Below, one piece after another: positions 33,272-43,750 of a stretch of 64,000 bases of DNA. The DNA is taken from NCBI GenBank assembly GCA_948146395.1, contig OX411544.1, positions 33,996,457-34,060,456 on the forward strand. Reading direction: 5' to 3'. A program made the position numbers and the translations under genes. A model generated the notes under the pieces. The model ran no database searches. It had not been told where the DNA came from and was given only the letters and a program-made list of their open reading frames with translations. The DNA comes from Fragum whitleyi. Its lineage: Eukaryota; Mollusca; Bivalvia; Cardiida; Cardiidae. The stretch's first letter is position 1. Each line of letters begins with the position of its first letter.

Positions 33272-33779
33272 TGCCACTCCAATATGTATGGGCCATTCCA
33301 AATTTTGCGAACAATTTTTGAACAGGGTCATTCAAGGGATTCTGGTAAAGTTTCATTGAAATCATCCCTGTGGTTCAGGAGGATATGTTGTTCAAAGGTT
33401 TCGGGCTCATAATAAGCCCCCTGCAAGGCCCATATTTATAGGCCAATCAAAATTTCGTGAACATTTTTTGAAAAGGGTCACTCAAGCAATATTCTGGTAA
33501 AGTTTCATTGAAATCAGCCCAGTGGTTCAGGAGGAGATGCCATTCAAAGATTTAAGGCTCAAAATTAGCACCGCCCTGCCAGGCCCATATTTATGGGCCA
33601 ATCAAAATTTCACGAACTATTTTTGAACAGGGTCACTCAAGGAACATTCTGGTAAAGTTTCATAGAAATTGGCCCAATGGTTCAGGAGGAGATGTTGTTC
33701 AAAGATTTCAGGCTCCAAAAAAGCCCCACCCTGCCACGCCCATATTTATTGGTAAATCAAAATTTTGCAAACAATTTTT

Positions 33780-34948
33780 AACAAGTGCATGTCGTATTGC
33801 GATGCAATACAGGAGTCCCCCACTGGATAACAAAAAATCATTTCTTATAATATATCCCCTACTTACTAGATCTATAACTGTATACAAAATTTGAAGTTGC
33901 TAGCACATAAGGTTTTGAACAAAATGTCCCATACAAAAATATAAGAGTAAAAACAACCAATGGCAAAACTCCAAAAGAGGGCGGAGAAGAATGATTCTTG
34001 TACATGCCACTTGTCCTCAATGAGATCAATAAGTGTACCAAGTTTAAAGTTGCTAGCACTGATGGCTCAGGAGATATGGTCCGGACAAAAATGTCAGGAT
34101 AAAAACAACAACGGACAATAACTAAAAAAGTGGATGTGGCAGAGTAACAATTCTTGTGCATTACACTTCTTCTCAATGAGATCTACCAGTTTACAAAGTT
34201 TGAAGTTGCTAGGGCTTATGGTTTAGGAGATAAGTACGGGACAAAAATGTAAGGATAGAAACAACAAAGGGCAATAACTCAAAAAGTGGACATGGCATAG
34301 TAACAGTAATTGTACATGACGCTTGTCCTCAATGATATCTATAAGTGTAGCAAGTTTGAAGTTTCAAGCACTTATGGTTTAGAAGATATGCTCTGGACAA
34401 AAATGTAAAGGTCAAAAACAACAAAGGGCAATAACTCAAAAGGTGGGTGTGGCAGAGTAACAGTTCTTGTACATGACACTTGTCCTCAATGCGATCTATA
34501 CGTGTACAAGGTTAAAAGTTGCTAGCACTTATAGTTTAGGATATGTGATCTGGACAAGAATGTAAGACTAAAAACAACAAAGGGCAATTACTCAAAAAGT
34601 GGACATGGCAGAGTAACAGTTCTTGTACATGACACTTGTCCTCAATGATATCTTTATGTGTAGCAAGTTTGAAGTTTCAAGCACTTATGGTTTAGAAGAT
34701 AAGTTCTTGACAAAAATGTAAAGGTCAAAAACAACAAAGGGCAATAACTCAAAAAGTGGGTGTGGCAGAGTAACAGTTCTTGAACATGACACTTGTCCTC
34801 AATAAGATCTATGAGTGTACCAAGCTTGAAGTTGCTAGCACATATGGTTTAGAAGATATAGCCCGGACAAAGGTGTGACGGACAGACGGACAGACGGAAT
34901 CGAGCAAACCTATAGTCCCCCAACCGGTAACCCATGGGGGACTAAAAA
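33780..34948 (-). mobile_element. Family E element, complete, about 160-bp units
   Basis: On the minus strand the left end is TTTTTAGTCCCCCATGGG with hairpin GGTTACCGGTTGGGGGACT, followed by CCGTCTGTCCGTCTGTCC. The units contain AGTTATTGCCCTTTGTTGTT and AGGACAAGTGTCATG. The right end is TGGGGGACTCC, hairpin GTATTGCATCGCAATAC and ACTTGTT. The host core unit is cut at ACAATTTTT and resumes at GGCCACCCAAGGAACATTCT. Confidence 0.85.
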
Positions 34949-35501
34949 TGGCCACCCAAGGAACATTCTGGTAAAGTTTCATTGAAATTTGCCCAGTGGT
35001 TCAGGAGGAGATGTCGTTCAAAGATTTCGGTCTCGAAATAAGCCCTGCCCTGCCACGCAAATAAGCCCTGCCCTGTCACGCCCATATTAATGGAACAATC
35101 AGAACTTAGTGAACAAGTCTTAATAAGTGGACCATTATGGTCCTATATCGCTCACCTGTGTAAGTCAACTCGTAACTTGTACACCATGTTATAAATACCA
35201 GAGATTGTTCGATGTGCATTTATGGTGGATTGAAAAGATACAGACTTTAATTTTGTCTTACTGCAATTTGATTTTCTTTTTAATTGCAAACAAAGTTATT
35301 GATGAAATTGAATTCTTTTAACAACTTTAGTAGACCTAAACCTTAAGAATATCCCTACCAAGTTTAAAATATGTCCAATAGTTTAGGCAAAGATTAACCT
35401 TCTCTGAGATTTTTGGCAATATTTTGACATTTCCAATACTATGGAAACCAGAGATTTTGATTAAATTAAATTATTTTACAAACTTGGTAGAGCTTCACCC
35501 A

Positions 35502-38500
35502 AACAAGAGGCCCAAGAGGGCCTGTATCGCTCCACTGGCTTTAAAATCTTTCATTAAATAAAGCTTACTTTAATTGAATACATTAACACTCCAAAATCTC
35601 CTAAGACCTACTTAGTAATGATTAACTGGTTCTGGTCCATATTGCACCAAAATACTCAATCACAATGAACCTGCAACCCTTAACCCATCTTATTAAAACA
35701 TAAGGTTCAGAAGATGTTGTTCAAAGATTTCAGGCTCAAAATAGGCCCCACCTGACATGCCCATATTTATGGACCAAACAAAATTTCTTGAAAAATTTAA
35801 GTAAATAGACACCCAAGAAACATTCTGGTAAAGTTTCATTGAAATTGGCTGAGTGGTTCCGGTGGAGATATCATTCAAAGATTTTGGCCTCAATATAAGC
35901 CCCGCCCTGCCATGCCTAAATTTATGGGCAAATCAAAATTTAGCAAATAATTTTTGAAAAGAGACACTAAAGAGACATTCTGGTAAAGTTTCATTGAAAT
36001 CAGCCAAGTGGTTCAGAAAAAAATGCCATTTGAAAATTTCGGGCTCAAAATAAGCCTGCCCTACCGAGCCCATATTCGGGTCCAATCAAAATTTCTTGAA
36101 CAATTTAAGTAAAGGGTCACCCAAGGAACATTCTGTTATAGTTTCATTGAAATTGGCCAAGTGGTTCAGAAGGAGATGTCGTTCAAAGATTTCAAGCTCA
36201 AAATAAGCCCCACCCTGCCACGCCCATATGTATGGACCAATCAAAATTTCTTGAACTATTTAAGTAAAGGGTCACCCAAGGAACATTCTGATAAAGTTTC
36301 ATTGAAATAGGCCCAGTGGTTCAGGAGGAGATGTCGTTCAAAGATTTCGGGCTCAAAATAAGCCCTGCCCTGCCACGCCCATATTTATGAGCCAATCAAA
36401 ATTTCTTGAACAATTTAAGTAATGGGTCACCAAAGGAACATCCATGCAAAGTTTCATTGAAATCGGCCCAATGGTTTGGGAGGAGAAGATTTTTATAGAT
36501 TTCAAAGTTAAAAAATGCCACGCCCTGCCACGCCCATATTTGAGGGCCCATCAAAATTCTTTGAACAATTAAAGAAGAGGGCCACCCAAGGATCATTTCT
36601 ACCAAGTTTCGGCAAAATCCGCCCATTGGTTTGGGAGGAGAAGATGTTTAAAGACAAGAGGACCCTGAGGGCCCTAAATCGCTCACCTGATATTTCAAGT
36701 AAATTATCATTAAGACTCCATTTCCTATGATATGGCATGAACCTTCCCATTTTCAATAGAGTTCATTCTTGTGACCTGGCAAACATTTTGATCAAGTTTC
36801 ATGAAGATAGGACTATATTTGTGGCGTTTGGAGCTCTTACGAGAAAATTGTCATTAAGGCCCCTTTTCCCGTGATATGGCACGTATACTTCCCATTTTCA
36901 AATGAGTTCATCCTCATGACATAACAAACATTCTGACAAAGTTTCATGATGATTGGACCATATTTGTGGCTTCTAGAGAGTAAACAAAAAAATTGTCATT
37001 AAGATGCCTTTTCCTGTGATATGGCACCGATCCTTCCCATTTTCAAAAGACTTCATCCTCATGACCTAACAAACATTCTGACCAAGTTAAATGAAAATTG
37101 GACCATATTTGTGGCTTCTAGAGTCTAAACAAGAAATTTGTCATTAAGGCCCCTTTTCCCGTGATATTGCACAGATCCTTTCCATTTGAGTATTTTCATA
37201 AGGGACAACCCAAGGAATATTTCTGCCAAGTTTGGTTGATTTTGACCCATAAATTTAGGAGGAGATGTCGTTAAAGATATTGTTGACAAAATTGTCATAG
37301 AGGCGCCTTTTTCCGTGATATGGCATGGATCCTTCCCATTTTCAATAGACTTCATCCTCATGACCTAACAAATATTCTGACCAAGTTTCATGAAGATTGG
37401 ACAATATTTGTGGCTTCTAGAGTGAAAACAAGAAATTTGTCATTAAGGCCCCTTTTCCCGTGATATGGCACAGATCCTTTCCATTTGAGCAATTTTCATA
37501 AGGGACCACCAAAGGAATATTTCTGCCAAGTTTGGTTGATTTTAACCCATAAGTTTAGGAGGAGATGTCGTTTAAAGATATTGTTGACAAAATTGTCATT
37601 AAGGCGGCTTTTTCTGTGAAATGGCACGGATCCTTCCCATTTTCAATAGACTTTATCCTCATGACCTAACAAATATTCTGACCAAGTTTCATGAAGATTG
37701 GACCATATTTGTGGCTTCTGGAGTGTAAACAAGAAATTTGTCATTAAGGCCCCTTTTCCCGTGATATGGCACAGATCCTTTCCATTTGAGCAATTTTCAT
37801 AAGGGACCACCCAAGGAATATTTCTGCCAAGTTTGGTTGATTTTAACCCATAAGTTTAGGAGGAGATGTCGTTTAAAGATATTGTTGACAAAATTGTCAT
37901 TAAGGCGGCTTTTTCTGTGAAATGGCACGGATCCTTCCCATTTTCAATAGACTTCATCCTCATGACCTAACAAACATTCTGACCAAGTTTCATGAAGATT
38001 GGACCATATTTGTGGCTTCTAGAGTGAAAACAAGAAATTTGTCATTAAGGCCCCTTTTCCCGTGATATGGCACGGATCCTTTCCATTTGAGCAATTTTCA
38101 TAAGGGACCACCCAAGGAATATTTCTGCCAAGTTCGGTTGATTTTAACCCATAAGTTTAGGAGGAGATGTCGTTTAAAGATATTGTTGACAAAATTGTCA
38201 TTAAGGCGGCTTTTTCTGTGAAATGGCACGGATCCTTCCCATTTTCAATAGACTTCATCCTCATGACCTAACAAACATTCTGACCAAGTTTCATGAAGAT
38301 TGGACAATATTTGTGGCTTCTAGAGTGAAAACAAGAAATTTGTCATTAAGGCCCCTTTTCCCGTGATATGGCACGGATCCTTTCCATATGAGCAATTTTC
38401 ATAAGGGACCACCCAAGGAATATTTCTGCCAAGTTTGGTTGATTTTGACCCATAAGTTTAGGAGGAGATGTCGTTTTAAGAAAAAGTTGACGCCGTGACG

Positions 38501-38675
38501 GACAGACGGACAGATGGACAGACGGACGCCGGACAACGATCGATCACAATAGCTCCCTTGAGCACTTTGTGCTCAGGTGAGCTAGAAAAGTTTACGCAAG
38601 GATGGACGCATGGACGCACAATGGGCACTCCACCATGACAATAGCTCGCTGGCCTTCGGCCAGTGGAGCTAAAAA
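35502..38675 (-). mobile_element. Third-level family B element, split by a family A element
   Basis: On the minus strand the right end is CCAGTGGAGCGATACAGG, hairpin GGCCCTCTTGGGCC, TTGTT at 35502-35540. The left end TTTTTAGCTCCACTGGCCGA with CTGGCCGAAGGCCAG is at 38645-38675. The core is cut at about 36653 (AAGATGTTTAAAG) and resumes at 38588 (AAAGTTTACGCAAGG). Confidence 0.82.
36653..38587 (-). mobile_element. Fourth-level family A element, complete
   Basis: On the minus strand the right end is at 36653-36690 (TCAGGTGAGCGATTTAGGGC, hairpin, GGTCCTCTTGT). The left end is CTAGCTCACCTGAGCACAAA with its hairpin at 38550-38587, next to a GTCCGTCTGTCCATCTGTCC stretch. The core has units with GACCATATTTGTGGCTTCTA and AAGGCCCCTTTTCCCGTGAT. 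From 37200 to 38480 a block of about 290 bp repeats four times with very high identity, the best preserved array in the window. Confidence 0.85.
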
Positions 38676-40453
38676 TTCATGAACAATTTTTGAAGAAGGT
38701 CATCCAAGGAACATTCTAATACAGTCTCATTGAAATAGATCCAAAGGCTCATGAAGAGATATCCTTCAGAGATTTCCGGGTCAAAATAAGCCCCATCCTG
38801 CCACGCCCATATTTGGGTGTCAATCCCAATTTCCTGAAGAACTTTGGAAGAGAGTCACCTAAGGAACATTCTGTTAAAGTTTCATTGAAATTGGCCCAAT
38901 GGTTCAGGAGAGGATGTCTTTCAAAGAATTCGGGATCAAAATAGACCTGTCCTGCCATGCCCATATTTGGGGGTCAATCAAAATTTCTTGAACAACTTTA
39001 GAAGAGGGTCACCACAGTAACATTCTGGTAAAGTTTCATTGAAATCGGCCCAAATGGTTCAGGAGATGATGTTCAAAGATTTCAGGGTCAAAATAAGCCC
39101 TGCCCTGCCACGCCCATATTTGAGGGTTCCAAATTTCTTGAACAATTTTAAAAGAGGGTCACCTAAGGAACATGCTGATTATGTTTCATTGAAATAAGCC
39201 AAATGGTTCAGGGGGAGATGTCATTCAAAGATTTTTGGTCAAAATAAGCCCAACCCTGCCACGCCCATATTTGGGGGTCAATCCAAATATCTTGAATAAC
39301 CGTAAAAGAGGGTCACCTAAGAAACATTCTGGTAAATTTTCCTTGAAATTTTCCTGATGGTTCAGGAAGAAATATCATTCAAAGATTTCGGGTTCAAAAT
39401 AAGCCCCACCCTGCCACGCCCATATTTAGGGGTCAATCCAAATTTCTTGAACAACTTTAAAAGAGGGTCACCCAAGGAACATTCTAGTAAAGTTTCATTG
39501 AAATCAGCCTAATGGTTCAGGAGGAGATTGATTGATCTATTGGTTTAGGAGGAGAAGAATTGTTTTTAAAATTTTCGGCAATTTTGGCCATTTTTCAACC
39601 ATTTCTGTTTCCATTGAAACCAATTTTCGATGAAATTTTATTTTAACAACATTTGAAGAGCTTCACCTAAGGAACATCTCTGCCAAGATTCAGCTTGATT
39701 GGCCTCGTGGTTTAGAAAGAGAAGAAGTTTTTCTAAGATTTTCCGCAATTTTTTCGGCCGTTTTCAGCCTTTCTGTTACCATGGAAAAAAAGTTTTTGAT
39801 GAAATTTAATTCTTTTAACAACTTTTGAAGAACTTTACCCAAGGAACATTCTAACAAGTTTTAGCTTGATTTGCCTAGTGGTTTAGAAGAAGAATTTTTG
39901 CTACGATTTTCGGCCTTTCTGTGACCATGGCAAGATTTATTTATAGAATTAAAGTCTTTTACCAACTTTTGAAGAGATTCACCTAAAGAATATCCCTGCT
40001 AAGTTTAAGCTTGATTGGTATAGTGGTTTAGGAGGAGAAGATATTTAAAGAAATTGTTGGCAGACAGACAGACAGACGGACGATGGACGGATGGTGAGTG
40101 ATCACAATAGCTCACCTTGAGCACTTTGTGCTCAGGTGAGCTAAAATAAGTCACTATGGAATATTGTGGTAAAGTTTCATTGAAATCGGCCCAGTGGTTC
40201 AGGAGGAGATGTCGTTCAAAGATTTTGGGCTCAAAATAAGCCCCGCCCTGCCACGCCCATATTTATGGACCAATCAGAATTTAGCAAACAAATTTTAAAG
40301 ACTGTCACTCAGGGAACATTCTGGTAAAATTTCATTGAAATCGTCCCAGTGGTTTAGGAGGAGAAGAAGTTTTAAGAAAGTTGACGACGCACGACTGAGT
40401 CAGGGTGATCCTAAAAACTCCCCTTGAGCATGTTGTGCTCAGGTGAGCTAAAA

Positions 40454-40790
40454 ATTCTTTTGAAGGAAAACTGGGGAGGAGTTTGGGACACAAAATTTCT
40501 AGTATTTGTGTCCACAGACAGACATGCTGTCAGGCTGATTCCAGTTTACCTTCGAAAACATTTGTTTTGCGTGGGTAAAAACAAGTCATAATTTCAAGGG
40601 AAGGTAATACATGAACCAGATAAAACTTCAACATATGATAAATATTTGTATCAAATTTCAAAGCTTTTGAAGGAAAACTGAGGGGAATTTCGCGACACAG
40701 AATTTCTAGTATATGTGTGGATAAAATGTCTTCAGAAACAATCACAAATTCAGGTAACAATGAACATTTCAAGAAAATTTCTTTATAATC
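40454..40790. repeat. Right part of the older host tandem repeat
   Basis: CTTCAACATATGATAAATAT and AAGGAAAACTGAGGGGAATT continue the units of 32540-32904. Confidence 0.6.
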
Positions 40791-41725
40791 AGTCCATAAA
40801 CAAAAGAGCAGTTGTGTTCACAAGAATTTTTACATGAAGGCCCCTTTTCTCCATGAAATGGCTGGAATTCTCAAAACTGCGACAATATACAGGTTCAGAT
40901 GACAAGGAATATTTTGTGAAAATTTCATCTTAATCTGTCTGTAAATTGAGGAACAGTTGCGTTCACAAGAATTTTTACATGAAGGCCCCTTTTTCCATGA
41001 TGCGGCTGAAATTCACCAAACTGTCACAATATGCACTGGGTCAGGTGACTAGGAACATTTTGTGAAAGTTTCATCCACATCAGTCTAGAAATGAGTTGCC
41101 TTCACAAGTTTGAAACGTACGGACGTACTGACATCAGGACAGACAGACAGATGGAAGAGATGATACCAATAAACAGCCATAATTTTGACCTCTAGAGTGG
41201 TCACAAGAAAATTGTTCATAAGGTTCCTTTTCCCCTGACATAAGTTGGAATGTCGCTTAAATCAATAGGGTTCTTCCTTATGACCAGAAACGCATCTTGA
41301 GCAAGTTTGTGAAAGATAGTACCATAATTGTAACCATTAGAGAGGTAACAAGAAAATTTGTGAAAAGGCTCCTTTACCTATGATATAAGCTGGAATGCCA
41401 CCAAAATATATATGAATCTTTCTCAAGCCTAGACAAACATCCTGAGCAAGTTTGACACAGATTAAGCCAAAATCAAGACCTCTAGGAGGTAACATGAAAG
41501 TTGTCCATAAGGCTTTTTTTTTTGAAATAGCTCAGAGTGTCACCAAAGTCAAAAGGGTTCTTCCTCAAGCCTAGACAAACATATTCAGCAAGTTTGAGAA
41601 AGGTTGAGCTAAAATTGTGAATCTAGAGTGGTAACACTGAATTGTTGACAACCAACGGACGATCAAGAATCCCAAACGCTCACCTTGAGCGCTTCACCAA
41701 ATGTGAGTCAGGATTTCAGTTAAAA
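40791..41725 (-). mobile_element. Worn family A-like element remnants
   Basis: Units with TTCACAAGAATTTTTACATG and GAAGGCCCCTTTT are followed by a GACAGACAGACAGATGG stretch at about 41140. Units with GACCTCTAGAGTGGTCACAA follow. A worn left end on the minus strand lies at about 41680-41712 (CTCACATTTGGTGAAGCGCT, CAAGGTGAGCG). Confidence 0.5.
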
Positions 41726-41769
41726 AGTTTTTTTCACAATTTTCTACTTTGAAAAGGAAAATTAAGTGG

Positions 41770-41825
41770 TAAAGACTAAGATCAGACTGCACATATGTGC
41801 AGCTTGATCTTTGTCCATACTTCTT
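41770..41825. repeat. Short inverted repeat GATCAGACTGCACA family
   Basis: CTAAGATCAGACTGCACATA and its rough inverse TGTGCAGCTTGATCTTTG form a small hairpin. Related pieces occur at 27053, 43039, 43255, 43405, 43990, 49365, 61475, 62165 and 63030. Confidence 0.65.
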
Positions 41826-41883
41826 GCCTATACAGGTATATACTAGGCTTAGCTTGACAAGGGTTTACAAGAATTGTTTGATT

Positions 41884-42155
41884 GAATGGAGTTTAACGCC
41901 CCTGTCAACATTTTTTCAGTTATATTGTAGAGTCTGGAGCACCTAACTATGGGTTCCTGGTATTTCTTTCACCAGCACTACCATAACATCCTTTCCTAGC
42001 TTTCAGCTGCTATCTCACATAGGTCTACGATTGTCAAACAATTGGTGAGAGAAAAAAAGTTGGAAAGAATGAGTGCCGCAGTGGAGGATCGAACCTAGGA
42101 CCCCTTGATTGACAGTCCTACGTGGTACTAACTGCACTATGAAGGCAGCTGCAGT
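41884..42155 (-). mobile_element. tRNA-derived SINE-1 copy, worn
   Basis: On the minus strand: CTTCATAGTGCAGTTAGTAC, GGTTCGATCCTCCAC, CACCAATTGTTTGACAATCG, ATACCAGGAACCCATAGTTA and a tail GGCGTTAAACTCCATTCAAT. No clear target duplication was found. Confidence 0.8.
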
Positions 42156-43477
42156 GTTTTCAAGAAATATTCACTTACCACACTATGCAGTAAGATAGAC
42201 AGAAGAAAAGTTACACAGAGATTGATAAATTAGAGACAGAATTTTCATACATAGTTCATTTTATTACTTATCTAAATTCACAATTATAATTTTCATAGTT
42301 TCAATCTCTTTTCAACATAATAAATGGTTCCTCAATTTATAATTCCATAATTAAGTATCTTAATGAAAGAAACTGGTTTGGATAATTGTTGCCCCACAGA
42401 GAACCATACTCTCTAATGTTTTTTAAGTATTGCAAAAATGCATACTTTTAATACCTCACGATTGCCATCAAACATTCATCATGAGGGCAAAATTCAACAA
42501 ATATGGTGTTTTTATTTTGGATTGTTTTTCTTCAAATTTAATTGCAAGACATAAAGCTATGAAATTACTACCTAATAAAATACCATAAAATACTGAAATC
42601 TTCCTCACCCTAAATTTTGATGTTAAAAACATTCAAGAATTGCAGTAGTAATCCCTATAAAGAAGATAGTGACGATCAACATGCAGTGACAGTGTCTTCA
42701 TCAGAAAGCTCCAAATAGATGGAAAAGATTTCAATTTCAAATAATAAAGCTTCATTGCTTGTAAAGCAAACCATATTTATTTGGTTCTTGATAGAAACAT
42801 TTTGTACAAACAATTCCAATGAGTAACCATAACATACTGCTTGGAAAAGAAATATCAGAGTTGAGTTATAAAAAGCAGGGTTTTTTTTTAACTTTTAAGA
42901 TTATTTTCAGTACTATAGCAAAATATCTTGCGTTATCAAATAGATATTCTGAAAGGCTCTATGAAATATTCTGATGAATTTTCAGTCTGAAATCTTCAAA
43001 AAATATTAAAAATCTCACGTCTGATGTAAAAGAGACAATCAAGTGATGTAGACTAAGATCAGTTGCGGATCCAGAATTTCTATTAAGGGGGTTCGAATGT
43101 AGATATAGGGGTTTCCTTTCCCTAGTCTTACCCAATTTTAACCCTTATCCTTCTGAATTTAAATATTTTTAGACAAATTTCTTTTTTGAACATATTTTCA
43201 AGACATCTCCAGGATTTTTACCATAACAATATAGTAAGAGGCAGACAGTTTATGCTAAGATCAGACTGCACAACTGTGTCTGATCTTAGTCTATACTGTC
43301 TTCCAAAGGATTGTTTCAAACAGGAATATTTCAGGAACAACAGAAGGGTTAATTCAATTATACATGACAATTAATTAATTAAGCTTACCCCTAGGAATAT
43401 ATGCTGTCTGATCTTAGTATACACTTCCAAATAAGTCATGACCATGTAGTGTTGAACCCTGAAGAGTTATTCATTTG
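42156..43477. other. 3' flank of SNW1, no recognised gene
   Basis: AT-rich sequence with three pieces of the GATCAGACTGCACA repeat (43039, 43255-43300, 43405). At 43255-43300 the hairpin CTAAGATCAGACTGCACA/TGTGTCTGATCTTAG is nearly perfect. Confidence 0.55.
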
Positions 43478-43503
43478 TTTATTTATCTAGAGGGAAATTT
43501 ATT
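43478..43503 (-). terminator. Candidate poly(A) signals of SNW1
   Basis: On the minus strand AATAAA occurs at 43503-43498 and again at 43483-43478, 52 and 72 nt past the stop codon. Either could end a short 3' UTR. The cleavage site itself cannot be seen. Confidence 0.55.
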
Positions 43504-43554
43504 TACAACAAATTTATGGATATGAGGACATCTAAATTCATCCATTATCAAATG

Positions 43555-43750
43555 CTATTCCCTCCTCTTCTTCCTATCATAGTCTCTGTTTGATCGTGAG
43601 TCATCTGCCCCACGTTTTTGACCAGTTTTGGCTTCCTTCAAGAACTTATCCAGACCGAAGGGATCCTCTTCCTCGTATTTTTCAAACTGGACAGGTCCGT
43701 CTCTACGTCGACTAGAATCTGCTCCTGTGAAACCCTTGTCTGGTACAAAT
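43555..43750 (-). CDS. SNW1: SNW1 last coding exon (residues 435-499 and stop)
   Basis: The exon is 196 nt. It starts FVPDKGFTGAD and contains GPVQFEKYEEEDPFGLDKFL, the conserved C-terminal block, then a basic tail ending DRKKRRE and a TAG stop at 43557-43555. Acceptor TTTCAG. Confidence 0.96.

Larger units (their letters stand above)
35112..40146 (-). mobile_element. Second-level element with family A ends
   Basis: On the minus strand the right end is at 35112-35160 (CAGGTGAGCGATATAGGACC, hairpin, ACTTGTT) and the left end at 40090-40146 (TTTTAGCTCACCTGAGCACA, GCTCAAGGTGAGC), with GTCCGTCTGTCTGTCTGTC inside it. Its own core type (TTTCGGCxATTTTxGGCC, GTTACCATGGAAA) appears at 35160-35500 and 39540-40060. 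38676-39535 is family B-like core without clear ends. Confidence 0.65.
32905..40453 (-). mobile_element. Large nested stack, outer element with family A ends
   Basis: Read on the minus strand, the right end is at 32905-32945 (CAGGTGAGCGATTTAAGGCC, CCTCTTGTT) and the left end at 40400-40453 (TTTTTAGCTCACCTGAGCAC). Core units resemble family B (CCAGTGGTTCAGGAGGAGAT, TGCCACGCCCATATTTATGG). It is interrupted by a family E element (33780-34948) and by 35112-40146. That some ends pair as stated is inferred from how core units resume. Confidence 0.65.
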
